NCBI GenBank assembly: GCA_021848385.1 | Contig: JAJZUQ010000012.1 | Location: 1-64,000, forward strand | Reading direction: 5' to 3' | Length of the DNA stretch: 64,000 nt | Source of the DNA: Deltaproteobacteria bacterium | GTDB lineage: Bacteria; Desulfobacterota; Desulfuromonadia; Geobacterales; Geobacteraceae | Part shown: positions 38,524 to 47,693 of the stretch, piece by piece | How the letters are laid out: each line of letters begins with the position of its first letter | How positions within the stretch are numbered: the first letter of the stretch is position 1 | Notes under the pieces: model-generated | What the model was told of the DNA's origin: nothing | Database searches by the model: none | What the model saw: only the letters and a program-made list of their open reading frames with translations | Position numbers and translations under genes: made by a program

Positions 38524-39560
38524 AAAGTGGGTATCTGCTTTTTAAGTTCATAGTATGTTGTAGTTGTTTCCTCCTCTCCGCCTGTGCCACTGGTGAACCC
38601 CTTGCATGGCAAAATTCCGCGATTAATGCCGTGTGGCCACCGCCTCCCAACTCACCTCGCATCAGGTTTCTGCGTGACCTGAACGGGCCTGACGATGTGT
38701 TGCCGGCAAAAGGAAACCTTTCGCGGTTTATGGAGTTTGTTACCGGAGAGGGACAGGCGAAAATAGAGCTTGTGTCTCCCTACGGTGTGGCCAGTAACGG
38801 TGATTCCGTCATCTACGTAACCGATATTGCCGCTGGTGTGGTTCACCGCTACGATCTCGTGAAGCGAACCGTTACCTATCTTACCCATGCTGGCGACGAG
38901 CCCCTTGTCCGGCCGGCGGGTGTGGCTGTAGACCGGGAGGGGGATGTCTATATTTCCGACGCCGGCAATGCCAAGGTATTCAAATATGATAAGAACGGTG
39001 AGTTCCTCCACGAGTTGACAGCGCAATTCCAGCGTCCGGCTGGGATTGCCATCAACAGCCGCGGAGAGAAGTTTGTCGTTGACGTGTTGGCACATAAATT
39101 GAAGGTTTTCGATGTTCACGACACATTTGTCAGAGATTTTCCCCAAGCCGATTCACCTGAACCGCTCAATCTTCCTTCTAATGTTGCAATTGGCCGAAAT
39201 GACGACGTTTATGTGACTGACTCTATGAATTTCAAGGTCAAGGTGTTTGACCATGCCGGTGTTTACAAAAAAAGCATCGGTCAAATAGGGGATGCGCCCG
39301 GTTCTTTCGCGAGGCCCAAAGGGGTTGCCGTTGACAGCGAAGACCACATTTATATCGTCGATGCGAGCCACGGAAATTTCCAGATCTTTGACCGTGACGG
39401 GAAACTCCTTCTCTTTGTGGGGAAGAACGGTGCAGGCCCCGGCGAGTTTTCCCTCCCCAGCGGCATTTTCATTGATGCGAAAGACCGTATCTTTGTAGCT
39501 GATACCTATAATCACCGGATTCAGATATTCCAGTACATGACAGAAGGTGGTACGCGATGA
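38520..39560 (+). CDS. NHL-repeat beta-propeller lipoprotein
   Basis: Lipoprotein signal with lipobox LLSAC (Cys about residue 22), then a six-bladed NHL propeller: repeated units such as VRPAGVAVDREGDVYISDAGNAKV (split by eye), RPAGIAINSRGEKFVVD, LPSNVAIGRNDDVYVTDSMN, RPKGVAVDSEDHIYIVDASH and LPSGIFIDAKDRIFVADTYNHRIQIF, spaced about 45 residues. 346 residues. The ATG at 38520 overlaps the upstream stop, and its own stop overlaps the first cytochrome gene. NHL proteins next to outer-surface cytochromes are a recurrent Geobacter arrangement, probably with a role in cytochrome assembly or binding. Confidence 0.88.
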   Translation: MKSGYLLFKFIVCCSCFLLSACATGEPLAWQNSAINAVWPPPPNSPRIRFLRDLNGPDDVLPAKGNLSRFMEFVTGEGQAKIELVSPYGVASNGDSVIYVTDIAAGVVHRYDLVKRTVTYLTHAGDEPLVRPAGVAVDREGDVYISDAGNAKVFKYDKNGEFLHELTAQFQRPAGIAINSRGEKFVVDVLAHKLKVFDVHDTFVRDFPQADSPEPLNLPSNVAIGRNDDVYVTDSMNFKVKVFDHAGVYKKSIGQIGDAPGSFARPKGVAVDSEDHIYIVDASHGNFQIFDRDGKLLLFVGKNGAGPGEFSLPSGIFIDAKDRIFVADTYNHRIQIFQYMTEGGTR

Positions 39561-40435
39561 GATGCAAACCTTTGATGCTCGTAGTGCTTTTGTTTGTATC
39601 GGCTGCGGGTGCCGGTTCGGTAGGTGCCGTAGGGCCTAAATTGGGTGATAACAATGGCCTTAATACCAATAAGCACAACCTCTCCTCCCGAAATGCCGCT
39701 AATGTTACGTACGCCGCATCGCCAGGTGATGCTCTGGGAAGGGATACGCAAATCTGCATCTTCTGTCACACGCCCCATAATGCGTCTCCCCAGGGAGCAC
39801 TCTGGAATCGTAAGGACACCACGTCGACTTTTGGTATCTACACGTCCAGCACCCTCGTCATCCGTCGGGCAGGTGTCCCGTCCAGTTACGGTGAACCTAA
39901 CGGCTCTTCCCGTCTCTGTCTCAGTTGTCACGATGGTATTACGGCAGATTTGAACGTCTTGGGTAACGTGTATGTTGGTGCTCAGATCGCATTCCCGGCC
40001 GGGAAAGGGAAAATTTCGGGGGTTGCGGCCTTTGATGCCAATAAGGTGAAATATGGACACCACCCTATTTCGTTTGTCTATGATGCTTCAGTGCTTGCCG
40101 CGATCCAGAGCGATCCGTTGAAGAATACCCAGGGGTACCAATTGCCGTCTGATACTGACCCCTATGTTAAACTCCAGAAACTGCAGAACAAAAAGTGGAT
40201 GCAGTGCACGACCTGCCACGATCCTCATCAAAACCAGACAGATGATACCGCCACCTATCCGTCTGGCTATGCGCAGGGGAGAAAAATTGCTCCCTTTTGG
40301 GTTTATGGTAACGGAAACAGTAGCGATGTTGGGGCGGGCAATGCCAGTACCGCTCATGATTTTGTCTGCCAGAAGTGCCACAACCTAACCCGTTACGGCT
40401 TCAGTAATAATTCGACGGCCTGGCCATGGCCCTAG
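39557..40435 (+). CDS. Tetraheme c-type cytochrome, secreted
   Basis: Signal peptide (LMLVVLLFVSAAGAGSVGA) followed by a 270-residue exported part with four CxxCH heme-binding motifs: CIFCHTPH, CLSCHDG, CTTCHDPH and CQKCHN. Additional His residues (GHHPISF) could be distal ligands. It belongs to the 'cytochrome c family' proteins with widely spaced CxxCH found in Geobacter. ATGA overlap with the NHL gene. Likely an electron carrier or surface reductase subunit; no exact counterpart recognised. Confidence 0.88.
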   Translation: MRCKPLMLVVLLFVSAAGAGSVGAVGPKLGDNNGLNTNKHNLSSRNAANVTYAASPGDALGRDTQICIFCHTPHNASPQGALWNRKDTTSTFGIYTSSTLVIRRAGVPSSYGEPNGSSRLCLSCHDGITADLNVLGNVYVGAQIAFPAGKGKISGVAAFDANKVKYGHHPISFVYDASVLAAIQSDPLKNTQGYQLPSDTDPYVKLQKLQNKKWMQCTTCHDPHQNQTDDTATYPSGYAQGRKIAPFWVYGNGNSSDVGAGNASTAHDFVCQKCHNLTRYGFSNNSTAWPWP

Positions 40436-40455
40436 TCATTTTCTTCAAGGAACCC

Positions 40456-41532
40456 ATGAGTATGGTAAAACTGCCCATAATTATCTTCATGTTCATCCTG
40501 GGGTCGGCTGTTCCGCTTCTGGCCGCCGGCCAGAATGTCAGGCCCCATCTTGACCGAAACAGCCTCCCCTACGGTTGCGGTTCCTGCCATGTAGGGTTCG
40601 ATTTCAATTCAGGTGGGGGATCTGACGGCTGTGTCAGCTGCCACGGCAAGACTAAAACGAGGTCGGATTTCGTAAAATCAAGTGCTCCCTTGCGTGACAT
40701 AGAGAGTGAGTTCAAAAAGAGATATCGCCATCCGACCTTTGACGCCCGTGGTGTGCACAAGGCCAATGAAGTGCTGCCTGAACAGGACCCCCGTGCGCTC
40801 CGTCATGCCGACTGTGTGGATTGCCACAATCCCCATCTGGTAACGGCAGGCAACGTCTTCGCCGGCCTTAAGGGCAAGAGAGTGGGAAACAGCATCACCG
40901 AAATTACCAACGAGTATGAACTCTGTTACCGATGCCACAGCGACAGTCTCAATCTGCCGGGCCGGGAAACCAACAAGAGGGCCGAATTCTCCGTTAACAA
41001 CCCTTCCTTCCATCCCGTGGAAGGGGAGGGGAAGAATCTTTCGGTTATCAGCCTTCTCAAGCCCTATCGTGAGAAGAAGATAGATCCCTCTGATGTTTCG
41101 ATCATAAGCTGCCGGGATTGTCATCGCAGCGAGTCACCCTCTTCTCCCAAGGGGCCCCACGGTTCGGAGAACCAGTACATACTGGTGGAGAATTACTCCA
41201 CCAGGGACAGGGAACCGGAGAGTGCAACCGCCTATGCCCTCTGTTATCGTTGCCACAACCGCACCAGCATTCTGGGTGATGAAAGCTTCCGCCTCCATTC
41301 CCTGCACATCAAGGGGAAGGTGACAGTGGGAATGAATAATGGCACATCCTGCTTCACCTGTCATAACTCACATGGCAGTACCGAATACAAGTACCTGTTA
41401 CGTTTTAACCGTGACATCGTTTCGGCAAGTTCGTCCGGTTTTCTGAAGTTTACGGAAAAAGGGACCAACGCCTTTCATGGCGAGTGCTATCTCACCTGTC
41501 ACGGTGTTGACCACAACCCGAAGAGCTACTGA
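40456..41532 (+). CDS. Octaheme-type c-cytochrome with one CX3CH site
   Basis: The signal peptide MSMVKLPIIIFMFILGSAVP is followed by seven CxxCH motifs (CGSCH, CVSCH, CVDCH, CYRCH, CRDCH, CYRCH, CFTCH) and a final CYLTCH, a CX3CH variant, giving up to eight hemes in 358 residues. AAGGAA upstream supports ATG 40456; the frame opens at an ATG 40426 inside the preceding gene. Sits between two other cytochrome genes and is probably part of one electron-transfer complex with them. Confidence 0.87.
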   Translation: MSMVKLPIIIFMFILGSAVPLLAAGQNVRPHLDRNSLPYGCGSCHVGFDFNSGGGSDGCVSCHGKTKTRSDFVKSSAPLRDIESEFKKRYRHPTFDARGVHKANEVLPEQDPRALRHADCVDCHNPHLVTAGNVFAGLKGKRVGNSITEITNEYELCYRCHSDSLNLPGRETNKRAEFSVNNPSFHPVEGEGKNLSVISLLKPYREKKIDPSDVSIISCRDCHRSESPSSPKGPHGSENQYILVENYSTRDREPESATAYALCYRCHNRTSILGDESFRLHSLHIKGKVTVGMNNGTSCFTCHNSHGSTEYKYLLRFNRDIVSASSSGFLKFTEKGTNAFHGECYLTCHGVDHNPKSY

Positions 41533-41555
41533 GTATGTCAATCCGGGAGAGATCT

Positions 41556-41978
41556 ATGAAATGGTTCCTTTACACCGGCTTCATGGTAGTTGTGTTATCC
41601 GGTACGGGCCTTGGGTATGAAGGGGTAGTGCCGTTAAATGGGAAGATATCTCCCCACGGTACGGATGCCGATTGCTCTGTCTGTCATACGGCCTCTAAGA
41701 CGGATCTTGAAAGCTGGTTCACCTTCCCCTGGACCAAGAAAAAGTTCAAGTCTGACTACAACGCCATGTGCCAGCAATGCCACGGAATAGATTTTGGCCA
41801 TGGCGCCGGTAAGAAACCGGCTCTGAACCGCGATGGATTAAGACTTGCTGCCGATGGGACAATAACCTGTGCCATTACGTGTCATAACATGCATGTCAAG
41901 AGTGACGATCCGGTCCAGAATAAATACCATTTAAGAATGTCGCGCGACAATCTCTGTTTTTCCTGTCACGACAAATAG
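41556..41978 (+). CDS. Small tetraheme c-cytochrome with one CX3CH site
   Basis: 140 residues: a signal peptide (WFLYTGFMVVVLSGTGLG), then CSVCH, CQQCH, CAITCH (CX3CH) and CFSCH. GGGAGAG supports ATG 41556; an ATG at 41535 lies 2 nt after the previous stop without a ribosome binding site. The shared CX3CH spacing with the preceding cytochrome suggests common ancestry or common maturation. A strong terminator follows, closing the operon that begins with the PPIase. Confidence 0.87.
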   Translation: MKWFLYTGFMVVVLSGTGLGYEGVVPLNGKISPHGTDADCSVCHTASKTDLESWFTFPWTKKKFKSDYNAMCQQCHGIDFGHGAGKKPALNRDGLRLAADGTITCAITCHNMHVKSDDPVQNKYHLRMSRDNLCFSCHDK

Positions 41979-42016
41979 TCGTCACGCAATAGCCTAATAT
42001 TTTAAGCCAGTTGCTT

Positions 42017-42048
42017 AAAAACCACGGGTGCAAGCCCGTGGTTTTTAT
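42017..42048 (+). terminator. Intrinsic terminator of the cytochrome operon
   Basis: AAAAACCACGGG, loop TGCAAG, CCCGTGGTTTTT; perfect 12-bp stem with A/T flanks. Confidence 0.92.
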
Positions 42049-42087
42049 ATTTAACTTTAATCATGATTGTGATAGAATTTCGCACTT

Positions 42088-43296
42088 ATGGCTATCTATA
42101 CCTGCAAGCTTGGTTCTAGCGACGGCAGAATCATTGTCAAGGAATTTGAGGCTACCAACAGGGAATCCTTGCGGCAGAGTCTTGAAGATCAGGGGTTGTT
42201 TGTTTTTGAACTGAAAAAAAAATCTTTTCAGTTTTTGTGGGACAAGGGAGCCGCCCGAAAAAAAGTTGATAACCAAGAACTCATCTCTTTCAACCAGGAG
42301 TTGCTTGTCCTGATCAAATCGGGCATGCCGATTATACAGGCGCTTGATGTCGTTCTGGAGCATGGTGGTAAAGGGAAGCTGCCGGAGATCCTGCAGGAGG
42401 TCAGGGAAGACATTAAAGGTGGCGCGGCACTGTCCGATGCGTTTGAAAAACACCCCAGGGCGTTTTCCCATCTGTATGTCGCCTCACTACGTGCCGGTGA
42501 ACGAACCGGTGACCTCCCTCAGACGATTCGGCGCTTTATCGCATTTTTAAAAAGAATGGAGGGGTTCAGGAAGAAAGTCGTTTCCGCACTCATCTATCCT
42601 TTAATTCTGCTCACCCTTGCAACCGTAGTTGTTACCGTCTTATTGCTTTACGTGGTCCCCGTATTCAGCCAGATATTTTCAGATGTCGGGTCGCAGCTTC
42701 CCCTGCCGACCCGTATCCTTATATGGTTTACCGTTCTACTGCGGACCTATTCGCCCGTGGTGCTTGTCATTGCGGTAGTTGCGGGTGCTCTGGTCCGTCG
42801 CTGGCTGCGAACCACCGCCGGGAGATACACCGTCGACCGGTTGCTGTTGCGTATCCCCTTTATCGGTCCCCTCGCGACCCAGTATGCCGTGGCTGGTTTT
42901 ACCCGTACTCTCGGCACGATCCTGGGTAGTGGTATCCCGATCGTCGAATCTCTCAAGATGGCGGTCGGAACGTTGAATAACAAGGTGCTCGAACGCAAGC
43001 TTCTGCAGGCTGTCGCCAGGGTCGAGGAGGGAACCACGCTGGTGAATGCTCTGGAGGGGGTAAAAATGATGCCTCCCCTCGCTCTCCGGATGCTTGGTGT
43101 CGGCGAGACAACGGGTGCTCTGGAGGAGATGCTGGCTGACATATCCGAGTACTTCGAGGAGGAAATCGACCGGCAGCTCCATATCCTCACCACTGCCATC
43201 GAACCTGCTATACTCGTAGTTACCGGTCTCATCATCGGTGTTATCATCATCACTCTTTACCTGCCGATTTTCAAAATCGGAACTGCATTCGGATAA
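42088..43296 (+). CDS. gspF: Type II secretion inner-membrane platform protein GspF
   Basis: Polytopic platform protein that couples the secretion ATPase to pseudopilus growth. Two T2SSF domains: the first with ISFNQELLVLIKSGMPIIQALD and VASLRAGERTGDLPQTIRRF (split by eye), the second with FTRTLGTILGSGIPIVESL and MLGVGETTGALEEMLADIS; three membrane helices, the last at the C-terminus (ILVVTGLIIGVIIITLYLPIF). 402 residues. First gene of the secretion cluster, directly after a terminator; no strong promoter was identified. Confidence 0.93.
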   Translation: MAIYTCKLGSSDGRIIVKEFEATNRESLRQSLEDQGLFVFELKKKSFQFLWDKGAARKKVDNQELISFNQELLVLIKSGMPIIQALDVVLEHGGKGKLPEILQEVREDIKGGAALSDAFEKHPRAFSHLYVASLRAGERTGDLPQTIRRFIAFLKRMEGFRKKVVSALIYPLILLTLATVVVTVLLLYVVPVFSQIFSDVGSQLPLPTRILIWFTVLLRTYSPVVLVIAVVAGALVRRWLRTTAGRYTVDRLLLRIPFIGPLATQYAVAGFTRTLGTILGSGIPIVESLKMAVGTLNNKVLERKLLQAVARVEEGTTLVNALEGVKMMPPLALRMLGVGETTGALEEMLADISEYFEEEIDRQLHILTTAIEPAILVVTGLIIGVIIITLYLPIFKIGTAFG

Positions 43297-43307
43297 CGGA
43301 CCAGCCC

Positions 43308-45029
43308 ATGGGAGAATTTTTCAAACAGAAAAGAATCGGCGACATCCTGGTGGAGAGGGGGGATTTGACCTCTGACCAGCAGATGTATGCTGCCGACCGC
43401 CAGAAAAACAGCAATGCGCGTTTCGGCGAAATCTGCATCCAGGACGGTCTTGCTACCGAAGAGGCTGTTGCACGGGCATTGGCTGAGCAGTTCGGCATGG
43501 AGTACGTTGATCTTGAGGGTGTCAAGATTGATGATACCATCCTGAATTCCATCACCCCCGACAGTATCTATCGTTACAAGTTCGTCCCCATTGAATTGAA
43601 AGACAACGCTCTTGTCGTGGCCATTTCCGACCCGACCGATGTTGTGACACTTGATGAGCTTGAACTTTTTCTGAACCAGCCTCTCGTCATGAAACTGGCA
43701 ACGGATTCGTCGATTGAGCATGTCCTGAAGCGGGGCGAAGGGACAAGCAGGGTCCTCAAAGAGGTATCCGAGGACTTCATGCTGCAACTGGTAACGGAAA
43801 CCGACAAGGGGGAAGAGGTCCTGTCGGTGGAAACGGTATCCACCGATACCAGCCCTATCATCAAGCTGGTCAACTCTACCGTCCTCGATGCTCTCAACCG
43901 GCGGGCGAGCGATATCCATATCGAGACTGCCCAAGAGGGCGTCATCATCAAATACCGGATTGACGGCGTCCTTTACAAGGCAACTGACCCCATAGACAAC
44001 CACTTTCAAGGCCCTATCATTTCCCGCCTGAAGGTCATGAGCGAGCTGGATATTTCCGAGCGGCGCATCCCCCAGGATGGTCGTTTCAAGGTGAGGATCA
44101 ACGGCAAGTCCATCGATTTCCGGGTTTCCATCATGCCGAGCGCCTTTGGCGAGGACGCGGTCATCCGTATTCTTGACAAGGAGAGCATCGCTACCGACCT
44201 GAAGGGGCTTACCCTGGAAACCCTCGGAATGGCACCAAGGGAGATCAAACGCCTTCGCAAGATGATCCGTGAACCTTACGGCATGGTACTCGTCACGGGT
44301 CCGACCGGTTCGGGGAAGACGACCTCCCTCTACGCTGCCCTGACGGAAATCCACACGGGAGAGGAAAAGATCATCACCATCGAAGATCCGGTCGAATACC
44401 TCCTGCGCGGTATTGTCCAGATTCCGGTGAACGAGAAAAAAGGTCTTACCTTCGCCCGGGGGCTCCGTTCTATCCTGCGGCATGACCCGGACAAGATAAT
44501 GGTCGGCGAGATCCGGGACCCGGAGACGGCACAGATTGCCGTTCAGTCGGCCCTTACCGGTCACCTGGTGTTTACCACGGTGCATGCCAACAATGCCTTT
44601 GATGTCCTGGGGCGTTTCACCCACATGGGGATCGATCCCTACAATTTTGTCTCCTGTCTCAATTGCGTCATGGCCCAGCGACTGGTGCGGAAAATCTGCG
44701 CTAAATGCAAGTATCCGGTATCCATCCCGGACGAGGCTCTGCGGGAATCGGGGATCGATCCCGAGCAGTGCCGTGATGTAACTTTCTACGATGCCAAAGG
44801 GTGCGACGACTGCAATAATACCGGCTATCGCGGCCGTGCGGCCATTGTCGAGCTACTGGACCTCAACGATGAAATTCGTGAACTGATTATCGCCAAGGCA
44901 CCGAATGCCCAGCTTAAACGGGCTGCCAGCGAAGCCGGGACAATCTTTCTGCGCGAATCGGCGGTCGAAAAGGTACTGGCTGGCGAGACCACCCTGCGGG
45001 AGATAAACCGCGTCACCTTTGTGGAGTAA
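43308..45029 (+). CDS. gspE: Type II secretion ATPase GspE
   Basis: Hexameric ATPase driving pseudopilus assembly. N-terminal T2SSE_N domain (RIGDILVERGDLTSDQQ; EQFGMEYVDLEGVKI), Walker [17 protein letters not shown], Asp box and Walker B VGEIRDPETAQIA, His box TGHLVFTTVHANNA, and the tetracysteine zinc site CAKCKYP ... CDDCNNTGYRGR near residue 465-505. 573 residues. Starts 11 nt after gspF and is followed 2 nt later by the PilM-like gene. Confidence 0.94.
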   Translation: MGEFFKQKRIGDILVERGDLTSDQQMYAADRQKNSNARFGEICIQDGLATEEAVARALAEQFGMEYVDLEGVKIDDTILNSITPDSIYRYKFVPIELKDNALVVAISDPTDVVTLDELELFLNQPLVMKLATDSSIEHVLKRGEGTSRVLKEVSEDFMLQLVTETDKGEEVLSVETVSTDTSPIIKLVNSTVLDALNRRASDIHIETAQEGVIIKYRIDGVLYKATDPIDNHFQGPIISRLKVMSELDISERRIPQDGRFKVRINGKSIDFRVSIMPSAFGEDAVIRILDKESIATDLKGLTLETLGMAPREIKRLRKMIREPYGMVLVTGPTGSGKTTSLYAALTEIHTGEEKIITIEDPVEYLLRGIVQIPVNEKKGLTFARGLRSILRHDPDKIMVGEIRDPETAQIAVQSALTGHLVFTTVHANNAFDVLGRFTHMGIDPYNFVSCLNCVMAQRLVRKICAKCKYPVSIPDEALRESGIDPEQCRDVTFYDAKGCDDCNNTGYRGRAAIVELLDLNDEIRELIIAKAPNAQLKRAASEAGTIFLRESAVEKVLAGETTLREINRVTFVE

Positions 45030-45031
45030 CC

Positions 45032-45958
45032 ATGTTTTTTGCCCGTAAAGCCATCGGTTTGGAGCTTTGCCAGGAGGGGGCCAGGTTTGTGCTGGTCAGC
45101 GGCAAGCGGAGTCAGCCGCAACTCGACGAGTTCCGCGTCGCCGCCTTCGCTCCCGATACCGTGAAGCTTTCCTACCGGGAGCCGAACGTGCTTAACCAGG
45201 GGGCTTTCGTTGCTGCAATCCGGGAAAATTACCTGCAGCTGCTTACCGGAGTCAGGAAAGTCGCCGTGTCGATTCCCGATGCTGCAGGCCGGGTCATCCT
45301 TCTCGATCTTGAGACGAGGTTCAAGGACAAGAATGAAGGAGCGGATATCATCCGCTGGAAACTGAAGAAGAGTTTTCCTTTTAACGTCAATGAAATGCAC
45401 CTTGATTACCAGATCCTCCAGGAAAAGGAGACCGGTGAGATTTCCGCGCTGGTTTCACTCGTTGCCCGGCAGGTTATCACCCAGTATGAAGACTTGCTGG
45501 GAGAAGCCGGGCTTGAGCCAAACCGCATTGACTTCACCACGTTCAATCTTTACCGGTTATTTGCCTCCCGCTTGGAACTCGTGGAAAACGTGGCCTTTGT
45601 TGTGGCCTATGGCGGTATGTTCAGCATTCTGGTTTTTTCCGGGGGGGAGCTGGTGTTTTACCGGTCCAAAGAACTGCCGGAAGGGAGCCGGGATACTACC
45701 CGCTTTTTTCGGGAAATCAACAGTTCATTCCTGGTATTCCAGGAAAAGCATACCGGTCAGGTTATCGATGAAGTATATTGCGTGTGCGATCCGAACAAAG
45801 CGGCGGAACTTGCCGCCGTGGTCGGTGAGGCCACCGGCCGTGACCCGCTGATCCTCGATGCCGGACGTTTCATAACCCTTCGGTCGGGGCTGGTAGGTGA
45901 TCAGACCATCACGCACCGGCTGAATGCTGCCATCGGTGCCGCGACAAGGAACCTCTGA
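45032..45958 (+). CDS. PilM/GspL-like actin-fold assembly protein
   Basis: Cytoplasmic actin-like component of the secretion platform. It begins IGLELCQEGARFVLVSG, has the FRVAAFAPD strand, RWKLKKSFPFNVNEMHLDYQI (split) as in PilM (PFxxxE/L region), and a second half with FVVAYGGMFSILVFSGGELVFYRSKELPEG (split). 308 residues. The order pilM-pilN-pilO-pilP follows, as in type IV pilus operons, but the context with gspF, gspE and pseudopilins points to a type II system; hence no symbol is assigned. Confidence 0.82.
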   Translation: MFFARKAIGLELCQEGARFVLVSGKRSQPQLDEFRVAAFAPDTVKLSYREPNVLNQGAFVAAIRENYLQLLTGVRKVAVSIPDAAGRVILLDLETRFKDKNEGADIIRWKLKKSFPFNVNEMHLDYQILQEKETGEISALVSLVARQVITQYEDLLGEAGLEPNRIDFTTFNLYRLFASRLELVENVAFVVAYGGMFSILVFSGGELVFYRSKELPEGSRDTTRFFREINSSFLVFQEKHTGQVIDEVYCVCDPNKAAELAAVVGEATGRDPLILDAGRFITLRSGLVGDQTITHRLNAAIGAATRNL

Positions 45959-46488
45959 TGCGTTTCGACATCAATCTTGCGACAAGGTATTATATCAATA
46001 CGCGCCAGATCAACCTGGCAGTGGCAGCGGCTGTCATTCTGCTGGGGGTGGCGCTCGCATGGAATATTATAACCTTCACCACTGTATCTTCGGAGATCGG
46101 ACAACTGGTTGCAGACGCGGCGGGCAAGGGCTCCGGTGAGTTGAAGAATGTGTCCCCACAGGAGTATCAGGCTCTCCTGGGCAAGATCAGCGCGGCTAAT
46201 GCCATAATCGCCCGCAAATCCTACAACTGGCTCGGACTTCTCGGTCAGCTTGAGGGGGTAGTGCCCGATGGCGTGTCCATTTCCTCGCTTACTCCCGATA
46301 CCAAAGGTAACGCCCTGGAGATCTCCGGCGTTGCCCTCAATTTCAAGGGACTTCGCACTTTTGTGGAACAACTGGAAGGATCGCGATTTTTTACCGATGT
46401 GTTTCTGGTGAGTCAGTCCGAGAACAAGGTTTCCGATACACAGAAGGGCATCAACTTCTCCATTACGTGCAAGGTGCCGGGTAAATGA
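45958..46488 (+). CDS. PilN-like assembly protein
   Basis: Starts MRFDINLATRYYINTRQIN, the short cytoplasmic peptide that in PilN docks on PilM, then one membrane helix (LAVAAAVILLGVALAWNII) and a periplasmic ferredoxin-like part (LEISGVALNFKGLRTFVEQLEGSRFF). 176 residues. ATG overlaps the PilM-like stop by 1 nt and the stop overlaps the PilO-like gene by 4 nt. Confidence 0.82.
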   Translation: MRFDINLATRYYINTRQINLAVAAAVILLGVALAWNIITFTTVSSEIGQLVADAAGKGSGELKNVSPQEYQALLGKISAANAIIARKSYNWLGLLGQLEGVVPDGVSISSLTPDTKGNALEISGVALNFKGLRTFVEQLEGSRFFTDVFLVSQSENKVSDTQKGINFSITCKVPGK

Positions 46489-47030
46489 ACGGTAAACTTC
46501 TCTGGGACATCGTTAAATCGAGGCCGAAATCACTGGCAGTGGTACTCCTGCTGGTCATGCTTAATGGCGGCCTGTTTTTCTACAATGCATACTCCCAGCA
46601 ACCGCGTCTGCAAAACCTGCGTCAGCAATGGGCGGAAAAGCGGCGGGCCGGCGTCGGGGTCCGTGATGCAGCGGGAATTTACCGCCAAGGGACCGGCGAC
46701 CTTGCCACGTGGCGGGGACGGATAGCACCCAAGAAGGATTTCGCCCGGGTAATCGGTACCCTTTTTGACATGGCTTCCAGCAGTTCCCTGAAGGTCGGTG
46801 CCGTCAGTTACCGGCCGGTGCCGATCAAACAGGACAATCTGCTTGCCTTCACGATCAGTTTCAGTGCCTCGGGAAAGTACGCCGCGGTCAAAAGTTTCAT
46901 TGCCGACCTGATGCGCACCAAAGAGATACTGACCTTGGACAATGTCACGTTGTCCAGTACCAAAACGACCGAAGAAGCTATTGACATGAAGATCGAACTC
47001 ACGGCGTATTTCAAGACGGAGGGGGCATGA
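46485..47030 (+). CDS. PilO/GspM-like assembly protein
   Basis: One N-terminal membrane helix (SLAVVLLLVMLNGGLFFYNA), a short coiled coil and a periplasmic ferredoxin-like domain (LLAFTISFSASGKYAAVKSFIADLMR) as in PilO. 181 residues. Overlaps both neighbours by 4 nt. Expected partner of the PilN-like protein in an inner-membrane heterodimer. Confidence 0.8.
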   Translation: MNGKLLWDIVKSRPKSLAVVLLLVMLNGGLFFYNAYSQQPRLQNLRQQWAEKRRAGVGVRDAAGIYRQGTGDLATWRGRIAPKKDFARVIGTLFDMASSSSLKVGAVSYRPVPIKQDNLLAFTISFSASGKYAAVKSFIADLMRTKEILTLDNVTLSSTKTTEEAIDMKIELTAYFKTEGA

Positions 47031-47638
47031 ACCGGCAGAAGCTGGCTCTGGCCATACTGCTCGGCATATTTGCCGTCGCGCTGGTTGTCAGTTACTACCG
47101 GATGCCGCGACAGAAGACAGTAGCCCGGCTTACCTATACGCAAGGTTCGCGGGCTGAGGCCAAGCGGCCCGGCACTGCCCAGCAGCCGGACGATACCAGG
47201 CTTCATCTGGACCTGCTGGACCGTGAACAGCCCCAATTTGCCGGCTTCAGGCGCAACATCTTCAAGCCTCTATTCCATGAGGAAGTGAAGTTTCCGGGGG
47301 GACAGTCACCCCGTCCCATGACGATTCCCCTTCCGCCGCCACCTCCACCTCTGCCACCCCAGCCCGCTCCGCTTCCCCAGGTAGCGCAGCCCACGCCCCT
47401 GCAACAGGATATGGCGCGTTTCACGTTCCTCGGCTTTTTGAAGAAGGACGCACTCAAGATAATTTTTCTCGCCAAGGATAAGGATATTTTCCTCGTCAAA
47501 AAGGGTGATAAACTGGCAGGCAGGTACGAGGTAACCAGCATCACCGACGAGGCACTGATAATCCAGGTACAGGGTAATGGCGGCGAAATTGTCATCCCCC
47601 TCACGGAAAACCGGGCGCTCAGTGCTCCGCGCAGCTAA
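47027..47638 (+). CDS. PilP/GspC-like periplasmic linker protein
   Basis: Membrane helix at the N-terminus (LALAILLGIFAVALVVSYY), a proline-rich linker (about residues 95-125, with runs such as PLPPPPPPLPPQ) and a C-terminal beta domain (FTFLGFLKKDALKIIFLAKD ... VKKGDKLAGRYEVTSITDEAL) resembling the HR domain of GspC/PilP that contacts the secretin. 203 residues. Overlaps the PilO-like gene by 4 nt. The identity is inferred from architecture and position; the sequence is not a clear family match. Confidence 0.7.
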   Translation: MNRQKLALAILLGIFAVALVVSYYRMPRQKTVARLTYTQGSRAEAKRPGTAQQPDDTRLHLDLLDREQPQFAGFRRNIFKPLFHEEVKFPGGQSPRPMTIPLPPPPPPLPPQPAPLPQVAQPTPLQQDMARFTFLGFLKKDALKIIFLAKDKDIFLVKKGDKLAGRYEVTSITDEALIIQVQGNGGEIVIPLTENRALSAPRS

Positions 47639-47693
47639 GTTTGCCGTCCCGTTGAACTCAGCTCCGGGCCGGAAGTCCAAGGAGATGCATCGC

